The position numbers were made by a program, and so were the translations under genes. This document shows, in pieces, positions 38,122 to 47,332 of a stretch of DNA of 60,570 nucleotides. Position 1 is the stretch's first letter, and each line of letters opens with the position of its first letter. The stretch comes from Allobosea thiooxidans. GTDB taxonomy: Bacteria; Pseudomonadota; Alphaproteobacteria; Rhizobiales; Beijerinckiaceae. The stretch lies in contig NZ_FUYX01000022.1 in the NCBI RefSeq assembly GCF_900168195.1, forward strand, positions 1 through 60,570, read 5' to 3'. Under the pieces are notes generated by a model, which was given only the letters and a program-made list of their open reading frames with translations, was not told the DNA's origin and ran no database searches.

Positions 38122-38874
38122 ATGGCAAGGCCGGACCGACCAGAGAATTCGCAAGCACCGGGGCAAAACGACGCCGAGCTGCCGGTGCCGCTACTCTATC
38201 GCGACGCCATGATGCTCGTCATCGACAAGCCCGCCGGCCTGCCCGTCCATAGCGGCCCGCCGGCGCAGCGCCGTTCCATCCCGGTGCTCACCGACCATCT
38301 CGACGCCCTGCGCTTCGGCCTGCCGCGCCGGCCGGAAGCGGCGCACCGGCTCGACAAGGACACCTCCGGCTGCCTCGTGCTCGGCCGGCATCCGCGCGCC
38401 ATGGCCGAGCTCAACCAGATGTTTCGCGACGGCCGGATCGGCAAGACCTATTGGGCGATCGTGCAGGGCGAGCCTGCGCTGGACGAAGGGCTGATCGACC
38501 TGCCCCTCGGCCGTCGCTCGCCCGAGCGCGGCTGGTGGATGAAGGTCGACCCCGCCGGCCTGCCCTCGCAGACACGTTATCGAGTCCTGGGTCGCGGCCA
38601 CGATGGGGCCGGGCCGATTGCCTGGCTCGCCATGGAACCGCTGACCGGCCGCACCCACCAGCTGCGCGTGCACTGCCAGGCTTCCGGCTGGCCGATGCTC
38701 GGCGACGAAATCTACGGCACCGCGCCGCGCGAGGGCGGCCCCGGCCTTCAGCTTCACGCGCGCGCCGTGACGATCCCACTCTACAAGAAGCGCGAGCCGA
38801 TCGCCGTAACGGCCCCGCCTCCACCGCATATGCTGGCGGCATTGCAGGCCTGCGGCTGGCACCCTTCGGACTGA
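38122..38874 (+). CDS. RluA family RNA pseudouridine synthase
   Basis: A 250-aa single-domain pseudouridine synthase without an S4 domain. The catalytic Asp is D78 in HRLDKDTSG, and MEPLTGRTHQLRVH and GDEIYG are conserved. It converts uridines in rRNA or tRNA; the target cannot be read. ATG 38122 is chosen; the long upstream frame is antisense to ftsY. Divergent from ftsY. Confidence 0.88.
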   Translation: MARPDRPENSQAPGQNDAELPVPLLYRDAMMLVIDKPAGLPVHSGPPAQRRSIPVLTDHLDALRFGLPRRPEAAHRLDKDTSGCLVLGRHPRAMAELNQMFRDGRIGKTYWAIVQGEPALDEGLIDLPLGRRSPERGWWMKVDPAGLPSQTRYRVLGRGHDGAGPIAWLAMEPLTGRTHQLRVHCQASGWPMLGDEIYGTAPREGGPGLQLHARAVTIPLYKKREPIAVTAPPPPHMLAALQACGWHPSD

Positions 38875-38880
38875 GACCGC

Positions 38881-39177
38881 TCAGCTCGCCAGGGCGTCGA
38901 TCGCCCGCGCCAGCTTCACGTCGAGCTCGGTGAGCCCGCCGGCATCGTGGGTGGCGAGCGTCACCTCGACCGTGCGGTAGACGTTCGACCATTCCGGGTG
39001 ATGGTTCATTGCCTCGGCCAGCAGGGCGACCCGCGTCATCCAGCCGAAGGCCTCGCTGAAATCGCGGAAGACGAAGCGCCGCGTGATCGCCTCGCGGCTT
39101 TGCACCAGCTTCCAGCCGGTCAGCGTCGCCAGCGCCTCGGCCTGCGCCTCGGGAGAGAGTCGTTTCGGTCGGGTCAT
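38881..39177 (-). CDS. Pterin-4a-carbinolamine dehydratase
   Basis: A 98-aa DCoH-fold protein with the catalytic region NHHPEWSNVY and the C-terminal ATHDAGGLTELDVKLARAID. It dehydrates the 4a-carbinolamine formed by aromatic amino-acid hydroxylases. No phenylalanine hydroxylase gene is in the window. It overlaps the stop of thpR by 4 bases (ATGA) and converges with the pseudouridine synthase gene. Confidence 0.92.
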   Translation of the reverse strand: MTRPKRLSPEAQAEALATLTGWKLVQSREAITRRFVFRDFSEAFGWMTRVALLAEAMNHHPEWSNVYRTVEVTLATHDAGGLTELDVKLARAIDALAS

Positions 39178-39746
39178 CGGCGAATCTCCCGTGGCAGGCG
39201 ATTCGGATAGGACGGGCCGAGCGGATAGGCCGCCTCCAGCACATAGGGGCCGCCGCCGATCGAATCGCGCGAGGACATCAGCGCGACGCGACGCGCCGTG
39301 AAACTGATCGGCCGCACGATCGGGTGCAGGCTGAGATAATGCGCGACCTCCGTCGGCGCCGTATCGCGCAGCCGCGCCAGCGTGACATGCGGCACAAATT
39401 TGCGGCCTTCCGCCGGCAGGCCGATACGACGCATCTGCCGCTCGACGTCGACTTGCAGATCGGTCAGCGCCTTTGTCGGCGCCGCCCGGGCGAAGACCGC
39501 ACGTGGCTTGTCGCCGCCGAAGCTGCCCAGCGCATCGAGCGTCACCTCGAACGGATAGGCGGTGAGATCGGAGAGCATGTGGTCGACGTCGTTCGCCATG
39601 CGCCGGTCGACATCGCCCAGGAAGCGCAGGGTGATGTGGTAGTCGGCTGGCTCGATCCAGCGAGCACCCGACAGGCCGCCGCGATGCAACGTCAGCTCGG
39701 ATGCGACATCGGCGGGAATTTCCAGAGCGATGAACAGCCTCGGCAT
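39174..39746 (-). CDS. thpR: RNA 2',3'-cyclic phosphodiesterase
   Basis: A 190-aa two-histidine phosphoesterase. The tandem HxTx motifs are HITL (H37, T39) and HVTL (H120, T122), and MPRLFIALEIP is the usual start. It opens 2',3'-cyclic phosphates on RNA ends (formerly 2'-5' RNA ligase). ATG 39746 is preferred over the extension to 39767. It is translationally coupled to the pterin dehydratase gene. Confidence 0.93.
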   Translation of the reverse strand: MPRLFIALEIPADVASELTLHRGGLSGARWIEPADYHITLRFLGDVDRRMANDVDHMLSDLTAYPFEVTLDALGSFGGDKPRAVFARAAPTKALTDLQVDVERQMRRIGLPAEGRKFVPHVTLARLRDTAPTEVAHYLSLHPIVRPISFTARRVALMSSRDSIGGGPYVLEAAYPLGPSYPNRLPREIRR

Positions 39747-39849
39747 GAACGAATCCCTGCCAAGCAATTGTGACTCTGGCGAGACGGTAGGCGCGAAGCC
39801 GGCTCAAGGGAATTGTTTTTGCACTGCCATCGCATTCCCATCCCGCGCC

Positions 39850-39958
39850 GTCATCCTGGGCGAGCCGCGAAGCGGCGTCGATCCGGGATCCATGCCGGAG
39901 CGCTTCCGATGGAGGTTCAGGCATGGATCCCGGGTCGACCTGCGGCGCCCGGGATGAC
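39850..39958. repeat. GTCAT...ATGAC palindromic repeat, variant copy 5
   Basis: Ends are GTCATCCTGGGCG and CCCGGGATGAC. The inside holds GGGATCCATGCC and GGCATGGATCCC, a perfect 12-bp inverted repeat. It differs in core from copies 1-4 but keeps the same terminal bases. It lies between the thpR start and the aldo-keto reductase end. Confidence 0.7.
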
Positions 39959-39982
39959 CCCGTTCAGGTCGAAAACAAGCCG

Positions 39983-41038
39983 TTACGGGCAGGGATTGCC
40001 GACGAGCTGATGGATCGCGTCGATCTTCGCCTCGACCTCGGGCGAAAGCTTGAGGTCGATCGAGGCGATATCGGTCCTGAGCTGCTCCATCGAGGTCGCG
40101 CCGATGATGTTGGCGGTCACGAAGGCGCGGCTGTTGACGAAGGCGAGCGCCATCTGCGCCGGATCGAGCCCGGCCTCGCGCGCCACGGCGATGTAGCGCC
40201 TGGTCGCCTCCTCGGCGCCGGCCGTCTGATAGCGCTGGCCGCGGTCGAACAGCGTCGTGCGCGCTCCCGCCGGGCGGGCGCCGTCGAGATATTTGCCGGT
40301 GAGGTAGCCCTGCGCCAGCGGCGAATAGGCGAGCAGGCCGACATCCTCGCGGATCGCGACCTCGGCAAGCGCCGTCTCGAAGGTGCGGTTGAGGAGGTTG
40401 TAGGCATTCTGGATCGATTGCACGCGCGGCGTGCCGCGGAGTTCGGAATCCGTCACGAAGCGCATCGTGCCCCAGGCGCTTTCGTTGGAGAGGCCGAGAT
40501 GGCGGATCTTGCCGGCCTTGACCAGCTCGCCGAGGGCGTCGAGCTGCTCCGGGATCGAGGCTTCGTCGGCCGAGCGCTCATAGGCCGAAGCCGCAAAGCG
40601 CGTCGGGTTCGAGCCCCAGGGCACCGGCCGCTCGGGGAAATGCAGCTGGTAGAGGTCGATATAGTCGGTCTGCAGCCGCTTCAGGCTCTTCTCGACCGCC
40701 TCGAAGATCTGCTTGCGCGTCAGCCGCGTCGGGCTGCCGTCATCGCGGAACCAGGTGTTGCCGCCCCGTCCGCAGACCTTCGACGCCAGGATGATCCTGT
40801 CGCGGTTGCCGCGGGCCTTGAACCAGCTGCCGATGATCCGCTCGGTCGAGCCCTGCGTCTCCGGCTTCGGCGGGATCGAGTAGAGCTCGGCGGTGTCGAA
40901 GAAATTGACGCCTTGCCCGACGGCATAGTCCATCTGGGCGTGGCCTTCGGCCTCGCTGTTCTGCTCGCCCCAGGTCATGGTTCCCAAGCAGATCACCGAG
41001 ACCTTGAGATCGGTGCGTCCGAGACGGCGATATTCCAT
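39983..41038 (-). CDS. Aldo/keto reductase (Tas-like)
   Basis: A 351-aa NADPH-dependent reductase with the AKR signature residues: MEYRRLGRTDLKVSVICLGTMTWG start, NFFDTAELYS (catalytic Asp and Tyr), the Lys in ILASKVCG, and the QLHFPERP region. The ALGELVKAGKIRHLGLSNE segment and whole-length form recall the Tas/YgdS group. Substrate is unknown. A single-gene unit. Confidence 0.9.
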   Translation of the reverse strand: MEYRRLGRTDLKVSVICLGTMTWGEQNSEAEGHAQMDYAVGQGVNFFDTAELYSIPPKPETQGSTERIIGSWFKARGNRDRIILASKVCGRGGNTWFRDDGSPTRLTRKQIFEAVEKSLKRLQTDYIDLYQLHFPERPVPWGSNPTRFAASAYERSADEASIPEQLDALGELVKAGKIRHLGLSNESAWGTMRFVTDSELRGTPRVQSIQNAYNLLNRTFETALAEVAIREDVGLLAYSPLAQGYLTGKYLDGARPAGARTTLFDRGQRYQTAGAEEATRRYIAVAREAGLDPAQMALAFVNSRAFVTANIIGATSMEQLRTDIASIDLKLSPEVEAKIDAIHQLVGNPCP

Positions 41039-41118
41039 GGAAAAGCAACTCCGGAAGCGGGGCCGGCGGGCGGCGATGCGAGATTCGGGGATCGCCGCGC
41101 GGAGAGCCCGCGGACGGA

Positions 41119-41904
41119 TCAGGACCTGGGCGGCAGGCTGGCGATGAAGCGCTCGACCGTCGGCAGGATGTTCCGGACGATGACGTTGACGCCTTCGGCC
41201 GTGGGGTGAAGCCCATCCGCCTGGTTCAGCGTGCGGTCGCCCGCGATGCCTTCCAAGAAGAAGGGGTAAAGCACCAGCCCGTGCTTTTCCGCAAGCTCGC
41301 GATGGATCGCGTCGAAGCGTTTCGCGTAATCGGCTCCGAGATTGCGCGGCGCGTACATGCCGGCGAGCATCACCGGGATCCCGCGCTCCTTCAGGCGGGT
41401 GATCATCGCCTCCAGCGCTTTGCGCGTCTGGTCCGGATCGACGCCGCGCAACGCGTCGTTGGCGCCGAGTTCGAGGATGACGCCGTCAGTCCCATCCGGC
41501 ACCGACCAGTCGAGCCGCTCGAGCCCGCCCTGCGTCGTGTCGCCGGAGACGCCGGCGTTCACGATCTCGACAGCGACGCCCTTCTGACGCAGGGCCTGCT
41601 CCAGCACGGCCGGAAAGGCGGCGCTGCCCGGCAGATTATAGCCCGCGGAGAGCGAATCGCCGAAGACGACGAGCTTCAGCGACCGCGCGGCAGCCGGGCT
41701 GGAACTGGAGGCTTGGGCATTGGCCATGGCATGGGAACCGAGGAGAAACAGCAAGGCCATGGCGAAAATCGCCGCAGCCGATTGGACAAGCGCGAAACCG
41801 CGCCCATATCGGCGCAGACCCCTTCGCGGCGCCTCGCAGGCCCGCTGGGGCCGCGACGACGGTGTTCCGACCGGGACGGCGATGGAAGCGTAAGTCAGGA
41901 TCAT
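41119..41904 (-). CDS. Arylesterase / SGNH-GDSL hydrolase (TesA-like)
   Basis: A GDSL lipase: VVFGDSLSAGYNLP (nucleophile Ser), NAGVSGDTT, GANDALRG, and the Asp/His pair in DGLHPTAEG. This is the periplasmic TesA/arylesterase form with a signal peptide (FALVQSAAAIFAMALLFLLG...ANAQ). ATG 41904 gives 261 aa with a long n-region; the next in-frame ATG, 41760, gives 213 aa but cuts into the signal peptide. It is divergent from the ABC transporter pair, as tesA is from ybbAP in E. coli. Confidence 0.87.
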   Translation of the reverse strand: MILTYASIAVPVGTPSSRPQRACEAPRRGLRRYGRGFALVQSAAAIFAMALLFLLGSHAMANAQASSSSPAAARSLKLVVFGDSLSAGYNLPGSAAFPAVLEQALRQKGVAVEIVNAGVSGDTTQGGLERLDWSVPDGTDGVILELGANDALRGVDPDQTRKALEAMITRLKERGIPVMLAGMYAPRNLGADYAKRFDAIHRELAEKHGLVLYPFFLEGIAGDRTLNQADGLHPTAEGVNVIVRNILPTVERFIASLPPRS

Positions 41905-41910
41905 GGCGTG

Positions 41911-42612
41911 ATGAGCGAGAAGGCCGCCCCGGCGATCGAGTTGCAGGATGTCCATCTGAGTTTGGGGCGCGGCGCCGCCCGCGTCCATATCCTCAAGGGC
42001 GTCTCGGTGTCGCTGGCCGATGGCGAGGCGACCGGCCTCGTCGGTCCCTCCGGCTCCGGAAAGTCGACCTTGCTGATGACCATGGCCGGGCTGGAGCGCC
42101 CCGATTCCGGGCTCGTCAAGGTTGCCGGCCAGGATCTCGGCGCGCTCGACGAAGACGGGCTCGCCGTCTTCCGCGGCAAGCATATCGGCATCGTCTTCCA
42201 GTCCTTCCATCTGGTCCCGACCATGACGGCGCGCGAGAACGTGGCGCTGCCGCTGGAACTCGCCGGCCATCCCGACGCCTTCAGCCGCGCCGAAGCGGAA
42301 CTCCGCAATGTCGGCCTCGGCCAGCGCATGGACCATTATCCGGCCCAGCTCTCCGGCGGCGAGCAGCAGCGCGTCGCCATCGCGCGGGCCGTCGCGCCGG
42401 ATCCCGCGATCCTCGTCGCCGACGAGCCGACCGGAAATCTCGACGAGGCGACCGGCCGCGCCATCGTCGATCTGATCTTCGCGCTGAAGCGCGAGCGCGG
42501 CGCGACGCTGGTGCTGGTCACGCATGATCTGTCGCTCGCCGCGCTCTGCGAACGCACGGTCAGGCTGCGCTCCGGCGTGATCGAGGCCGAGGCCGAGATG
42601 GCGGTCGCCTGA
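41911..42612 (+). CDS. ABC transporter ATP-binding protein (YbbA/LolD-like)
   Basis: A 233-aa ABC ATPase of the MacB/LolD group: Walker A GPSGSGKST (residues 45-53), Q-loop FQSFHLVPTMTARENV, signature LSGGEQQRVAIARA, Walker B ILVADEPTGNLD. It pairs with the FtsX-like permease 2 bases downstream. The E. coli counterpart YbbAP sits next to tesA in the same way. AGGA precedes ATG 41911. Confidence 0.92.
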   Translation: MSEKAAPAIELQDVHLSLGRGAARVHILKGVSVSLADGEATGLVGPSGSGKSTLLMTMAGLERPDSGLVKVAGQDLGALDEDGLAVFRGKHIGIVFQSFHLVPTMTARENVALPLELAGHPDAFSRAEAELRNVGLGQRMDHYPAQLSGGEQQRVAIARAVAPDPAILVADEPTGNLDEATGRAIVDLIFALKRERGATLVLVTHDLSLAALCERTVRLRSGVIEAEAEMAVA

Positions 42613-42614
42613 CG

Positions 42615-45200
42615 ATGCATGCGCCCGTCAAGCCGTCGCCGAACCCACCCCAGCGCTTCCGCGGCGCCGGGCTCGCCCTGCGGCTCGCCCTGAGGGACCT
42701 GCGTGCCGGCCTGCGCGGCTTCGGCATCTTCATCGCCTGCCTGGCGCTGGGCGTGATGACCATCGCCGCGGTCGCCTCCGCCTCGCGCGGCCTGACCGAG
42801 GGCCTCGCCCGCGAAGGCCGGCGCATCCTCGGCGGCGATGCCGCCTTCAGCCTGATCCATCGCGAAGCGACGCCACAGGAGCTCGCCTTCCTGACGGCGC
42901 GGGGCACGGTCTCCAGCATCGCGACCATGCGCGGCATGGCCAATGCCGGCGTGAAGGGCGCGGCGCTGGTCGAGATCAAGGCGGTCGATTCGGCCTATCC
43001 GAGCCTCGGCTCGGTCGAAACCGAGCCGCAGGCCGCGCTGCCCGGCCTGCTGGAGCAGCGCGACGGCCTCTATGGCGCGGTCGCCGATCCCGTGCTGTTC
43101 GGCCGGCTCGACCTCAAGCCCGGCGACATCGTCACGGTCGGCGGCGCCAGGCTGCAGCTGCGCGCCAATCTGGTTTCCGAGCCCGACAAGATCGCGGCCG
43201 GCGTCGGCTTCGGCCCGCGCCTCCTCATGTCACAGGAGGCGCTGAAGGCGACCGGCCTGATCCAGCCCGGCAGCCTGATCCGCTGGACCTATCGCCTCCA
43301 GCTTCCGCAAACCGCCGCCAGCGACGCCGATCTCGAGCGGCTCGTCACCGATGTCGGCACGCAGCAGCGCGATGCGGGCTGGGAGATCCGCTCCCGCGCC
43401 AATGCCGCGCCGAGCTTCCAGCGCAATCTCGAGCGCTTCACCCAGTTCCTCACCCTCGTCGGCCTGACCGCCCTGCTGGTCGGCGGCGTCGGCGTCGCCA
43501 ATGCGGTGCGCCGCTTCGTCGAGGCCAAGAAGCTCGACTTCGCCACGATGAAGGCGGTCGGTGCCACCGGCGGCTATGTCGTCGCGATCCACCTGACCGA
43601 GGTGATGCTCGTCGCCGCGATCGGCACGGGCATCGGCCTCGCGCTCGGCGCCGCCGCGCCCTTCGGCCTCGGCGCGATCATCCAGAGCATCCTGCCGGTG
43701 CCGTTCGAGCCGACGCTGGCGCCGGGCGAGCTCGCGATCGCCGCGCTCTACGGGCTGCTGACCGCGCTCGTCTTCGCCATCATCCCGCTCGGGCGCGCCC
43801 ATGACATCCCGGTCTCGGCCTTGTTCCGCGACCGGATCGAGCCCGATCCGCGCCTGCCGCGCCCGGTCTATCTCGTCCTCTGCGCGCTGGCGCTCGCAGG
43901 CTTGGCCGGCGTCGCCATCGGCTTCGCCTATGACCGCCGGATCGCGCTGATCTATATCGGCGTGATGTTCGGCGTCTTCCTGCTGCTGCGCGCCGTCTCG
44001 CTCGGGCTGATGGCACTCGCCCGCCGCATCCCGCGCCCACGCCGCCCGGCCCTGCGGATGGCGCTCGCCAACAGCCACCGGCCCGGCGCGCTGACGCCCT
44101 CGCTGGTGCTGTCGCTGGGCCTGGGCGTCGCGCTGCTCTCGGCGCTCTCCTTCATCGATGTCAGCCTGACCCGCCAGCTCACCGGGGCGCTGCCGGAGAA
44201 GGCACCAAGCTTCTTCTTCCTGGACATACCGAGCCGCGAATCCGCGCGCTTCGACGCCTTCCTGGCGGAGCAGCGCCCGGGCGCGAAGACCGAGCGCGTG
44301 CCGATGATGCGCGGACGCATCGTCGCCGTGAACGACACCCGGGCCGAGGACATCAAGGCGAGCGAGCAATCCGCCTGGGTGCTCGATGGCGACCGCGGCA
44401 TCACCTATGCCGCTACGGTTCCCGAAGGCTCGCGCGTCTCCTTCGGCGAATGGTGGCCGGCAGATTATCGCGGCGAGCCGCTGGTCTCCTTCGACGCCCA
44501 GAACGCCGCCGGCATCGGCCTCAAGATCGGCGACAGGCTGACCGTCAACGTGCTCGGCCGCACCATCACAGCCCGCGTCGCCAATCTGCGCACGGTCGAC
44601 TGGCGCTCCTTCGGCATCAATTTCGTCATGGTGTTCTCGCCCAACACCTTCACCGGAGCGCCGCACACCAACCTCGCCACCGTCACCGCGAGCCCGGACG
44701 GCAGCGGCGCGACCGACGCGGCGTTGATGCGCCGCCTCGCCCTCGACTTCCCGGCCGTCACCGCGGTGCGGGTCAAGGACGCGCTCGAGGCGGTCAACAC
44801 CATCGTCACCCAGCTCGCCATGGCGATCCGAGGCGCTTCCGGCCTTGCCATCGCGGCGAGCCTGCTGGTGCTGGGCGGCGCGCTCGCGGCCGGACAAAGG
44901 GCGCGGCTCTATGACGCGATGATCCTGAAAACCCTCGGCGCGACCCGTCGCTTCATACTTTCGTCGTACGCCTTTGAATACGCGGCGATCGGCCTGGTCG
45001 CAGCCGTCTTCGGCGTTATCGCGGGTACAGCGGCCGGCTGGGGGATCGTCACGCAAGTGATGCGGATCGAATTCGTCAGTGATCCGATCGGCGCGATACT
45101 GGCTGCGACTGCAGCTGTCGCGGTTACCGTCCTGTTCGGCCTTGTCGGTACGATAAAAATACTGGCGAAGGCGCCGGCTTCTTATCTCAGGAATTTATGA
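42615..45200 (+). CDS. FtsX-like permease (YbbP family)
   Basis: An 861-aa permease with one membrane helix near residues 35-60, a large periplasmic domain, then FtsX-type blocks of helices at about residues 275-390, 415-470 and 730-860 (ten helices in all, the YbbP layout). It works with the preceding ATPase in a mechanotransmission-type complex rather than classical transport; the target is unknown. The last 80 codons or so use more A/T-ending codons than the rest. Confidence 0.9.
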   Translation: MHAPVKPSPNPPQRFRGAGLALRLALRDLRAGLRGFGIFIACLALGVMTIAAVASASRGLTEGLAREGRRILGGDAAFSLIHREATPQELAFLTARGTVSSIATMRGMANAGVKGAALVEIKAVDSAYPSLGSVETEPQAALPGLLEQRDGLYGAVADPVLFGRLDLKPGDIVTVGGARLQLRANLVSEPDKIAAGVGFGPRLLMSQEALKATGLIQPGSLIRWTYRLQLPQTAASDADLERLVTDVGTQQRDAGWEIRSRANAAPSFQRNLERFTQFLTLVGLTALLVGGVGVANAVRRFVEAKKLDFATMKAVGATGGYVVAIHLTEVMLVAAIGTGIGLALGAAAPFGLGAIIQSILPVPFEPTLAPGELAIAALYGLLTALVFAIIPLGRAHDIPVSALFRDRIEPDPRLPRPVYLVLCALALAGLAGVAIGFAYDRRIALIYIGVMFGVFLLLRAVSLGLMALARRIPRPRRPALRMALANSHRPGALTPSLVLSLGLGVALLSALSFIDVSLTRQLTGALPEKAPSFFFLDIPSRESARFDAFLAEQRPGAKTERVPMMRGRIVAVNDTRAEDIKASEQSAWVLDGDRGITYAATVPEGSRVSFGEWWPADYRGEPLVSFDAQNAAGIGLKIGDRLTVNVLGRTITARVANLRTVDWRSFGINFVMVFSPNTFTGAPHTNLATVTASPDGSGATDAALMRRLALDFPAVTAVRVKDALEAVNTIVTQLAMAIRGASGLAIAASLLVLGGALAAGQRARLYDAMILKTLGATRRFILSSYAFEYAAIGLVAAVFGVIAGTAAGWGIVTQVMRIEFVSDPIGAILAATAAVAVTVLFGLVGTIKILAKAPASYLRNL

Positions 45201-45419
45201 TGACTATCTGGAATCGACTCTCGATAGACATTACAATCCTGTAATTCTGCATAGTTGCGGCGGCGAACTTCTATCGCCGAGGCTGCCTTAACCATGGCTG
45301 GCCCTTGTAAGAACCGCCAAAGCCCCTCATATTCCCGCTATCGCGACGATCGTGCGCGAGGACGGCTGGCGCCTGCGCGCCCTCCGTCGTCCGAAACTAC
45401 GTCAGGGGAAATTCGCTTA
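45201..45419. promoter_or_regulatory. Leader region of the BI-1 gene
   Basis: This gap is richer in A and T than its surroundings. It holds an inverted repeat ATTACA-atcc-TGTAAT (45230-45245), a TTAACCAT element (45288-45295) like the 8-base CtrA motif of alphaproteobacteria, and a weak sigma70-like pair TTGTAA (45305-45310) and TCATAT (45328-45333) with a 17-base spacer. None is proven. Confidence 0.35.
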
Positions 45420-46202
45420 ATGAGCAACTTCGACCGCAATGCTCCAGTCTGGGGTGCCGGCCGCGCACAGCAGACCAGCGCCGTCGAGATGGATCAGGGC
45501 CTGCGCTCGTTCATGCTCGGCGTCTACAACAACATGGTGATCGGCCTGGCGATCTCGGCGCTGTTCGCGCTGGGCATCAACAAGATGGCCGTCACGGACC
45601 AGGCCAATGCCGTTGCCCGCGTCGGCAACACCTACCTCACCTCCTTCGGCCAGCTGCTCTATGGCACGCCGTTGATGTGGGTGGTCGCGCTGGCGCCGCT
45701 GGCCTTCATCTTCTTCTTCTCGTTCCGCGCCGACAAGATGTCCGCCTCGTCGGCCCGGACGATGTTCTTCGCCTTCGCGGCGGTGATGGGCGTCTCGCTC
45801 TCGACGATCCTGATCCGCTACACCGGCGCGTCGGTGGTGCAGGTCTTCTTCATCACCGCGGCGGCCTTCGGTGGCCTCAGCCTCTACGGCTACACCACCA
45901 CGAAGTCGCTCTCCGGCATGGGCTCGTTCCTGGTCATGGGCCTGATCGGCCTGATCCTGGCCTCGATCGTGAACATCTTCCTGGCTTCGGGCGCGCTGGG
46001 CTTCGCCATCTCGGTGATCGGCGTGCTGATCTTCGCCGGCCTGACCGCCTGGGACACCCAGCGCCTGAAGGAGATGTATCTCTACTCCGAGCTCGGCCCG
46101 GAGGAAGCTGCGAAGCTCTCGGTGAACGGCGCGCTGTCGCTCTACCTGAACTTCATCAACATGTTCCAGTTCCTGCTCTCGCTGCTCGGCAACCGCGAGT
46201 AA
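45420..46202 (+). CDS. Bax inhibitor-1/YccA family membrane protein
   Basis: A 260-aa protein with seven membrane helices and the BI-1 C-terminal motif region (LTAWDTQRLKEMY... LSVNGALSLYLNFINMFQFLL). The family includes YccA (an FtsH modulator) and pH-sensitive calcium leak channels. ATG 45420 follows AGGGGA; the frame to 45255 covers the leader. A strong terminator follows 29 bases after the stop. Confidence 0.93.
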   Translation: MSNFDRNAPVWGAGRAQQTSAVEMDQGLRSFMLGVYNNMVIGLAISALFALGINKMAVTDQANAVARVGNTYLTSFGQLLYGTPLMWVVALAPLAFIFFFSFRADKMSASSARTMFFAFAAVMGVSLSTILIRYTGASVVQVFFITAAAFGGLSLYGYTTTKSLSGMGSFLVMGLIGLILASIVNIFLASGALGFAISVIGVLIFAGLTAWDTQRLKEMYLYSELGPEEAAKLSVNGALSLYLNFINMFQFLLSLLGNRE

Positions 46203-46231
46203 GAGCGACGAGCTCCGATCGGAGCATCAGA

Positions 46232-46263
46232 GCCCCGGCCTCACGGCCGGGGCTTTTCTTTTG
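46232..46263 (+). terminator. Intrinsic terminator after the BI-1 gene
   Basis: AGCCCCGGCC (46232-46241), loop TCAC, GGCCGGGGCT (46246-46255), then TTTCTTTT: a perfect 10-bp GC-rich stem with T-tract. Confidence 0.9.
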
Positions 46264-46316
46264 GCACGGTCGTTGCTCCGCTTGGTCCGACGACCGACCC
46301 TAGCGATGATCACGCC

Positions 46317-46853
46317 ATGACCGCGCCTGCCATCCGCCACGCCGCGCCTGCCGACATCCCCGCCATCGCGGCGATCTACACCCATGCCGTGCTGCACGGA
46401 ACCGCCTCCTGGGAGCTCGATCCGCCGGACGAGTCGGAGATGCTGAGGCGCTTCGAGGCGGTGCTCGCGGGCGGCTATCCCTATCTCGTCGCGGAGCGCG
46501 AAGGCGAAGTGCTGGGCTACGCCTATGCCAGCGCCTATCGGCCGCGCCCGGCCTATCGGGCCACGGTCGAAAACTCGATCTACATCGCGCCTGCCGCACA
46601 GGGCCTCGGCCTTGGCCGTCTGCTGCTCGAGGCGCTGATGAAGGCCTGCACCGAGCGCGGCTTCCGCCAGATGGTCGCGGTGATCGGCGACGGCACGGGT
46701 GCTTCGGTCGGCTCGCGCCGCCTGCACGAGAAGGCTGGATTCCGCCTGATCGGCGTCGCCGAGAAGGTCGGCTTCAAGCATGGCCGCTGGCTCGACCAGA
46801 TGCTGATGCAGAAGGAGCTCGGCGAAGGCGGGCGCACGCCGCCCGCATTCTGA
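46317..46853 (+). CDS. GNAT N-acetyltransferase (phosphinothricin acetyltransferase-like)
   Basis: A 178-aa GNAT of the PAT/MNAT group: IRHAAPADIPAIAAIYTHAVLHGTASWEL at the N-terminus, the acetyl-CoA loop APAAQGLGLGRLLLEAL, and HEKAGFRLIGVAEKVGFKHGRWLD at the C-terminus, all typical of the group. Members acetylate phosphinothricin, methionine sulfone or similar amino acids; natural substrate unknown. ATG 46317. Confidence 0.9.
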   Translation: MTAPAIRHAAPADIPAIAAIYTHAVLHGTASWELDPPDESEMLRRFEAVLAGGYPYLVAEREGEVLGYAYASAYRPRPAYRATVENSIYIAPAAQGLGLGRLLLEALMKACTERGFRQMVAVIGDGTGASVGSRRLHEKAGFRLIGVAEKVGFKHGRWLDQMLMQKELGEGGRTPPAF

Positions 46854-46855
46854 TC

Positions 46856-46950
46856 GTCATTACAAGCCTGAAGAGGCAATCCAGGAAGGCGGGGCTGGAG
46901 AGTTCCAGGTCCCCCTGGATTGCGTCGTCGCCGACGCTCCGCACCATGAC
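46856..46950. repeat. GTCAT...ATGAC palindromic repeat, variant copy 6
   Basis: Ends are GTCATTACAAGCCTGAAG and CACCATGAC. Inside, GCAATCCAGG and CCTGGATTGC form a perfect inverted repeat of 10 bp. It lies between the convergent GNAT and DUF2794 genes, two bases after the GNAT stop codon. Confidence 0.65.
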
Positions 46951-46963
46951 GGGCCGAAGCGCG

Positions 46964-47332
46964 TCAGCCCACCACGCTGAGCTTCCTGTCGAGCACCTTG
47001 AGGACGCGCGACAGTTCCGAGCCGCGCTTGAGGATCAGCCCCGTCGCGGCGACGACCGAATAGGCGCCCTGCCGGCGCGCCAGCGCCGGGTCCTTGACGA
47101 TGCGGTAGAGCGGCATTTCGGAGGAGCGCCGGAACACCGAGAACTGCGCCTTGTCCTTCAGGAAATCGATGGCGTAGTCGCGCCATTCGCCGGCCGCGAC
47201 CATGCGGCCATAGAGGTTGAGCAGCTCGCTGAGCTCACGCCGATCGAAGGTGACGGTTGCGTGCCGGGCCGGCGCCGGAAAATGGACGACCGCGCCGGCC
47301 GCTTGCGATTGGGGCGTTTCGCTTTCGCTCAT
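46964..47332 (-). CDS. DUF2794 family protein
   Basis: A 122-aa soluble protein with the DUF2794 core: VTFDRRELSELLNLYGRMVAAGEWRDYAIDFLKDKAQFSVFRRSSE and PLYRIVKDPA. The family is found in alphaproteobacteria and its function is unknown. It starts at ATG 47332; a palindrome AAAATGC-c-GCATTTT (47446-47460) lies upstream in its probable promoter region. Confidence 0.88.
   Translation of the reverse strand: MSESETPQSQAAGAVVHFPAPARHATVTFDRRELSELLNLYGRMVAAGEWRDYAIDFLKDKAQFSVFRRSSEMPLYRIVKDPALARRQGAYSVVAATGLILKRGSELSRVLKVLDRKLSVVG

Noticed and set aside
40600..40620. GGGTTCGAGCCCC, like a tRNA T-arm
   Set aside because: No matching acceptor, anticodon or D-arm surrounds it, and it lies inside the aldo-keto reductase coding sequence.
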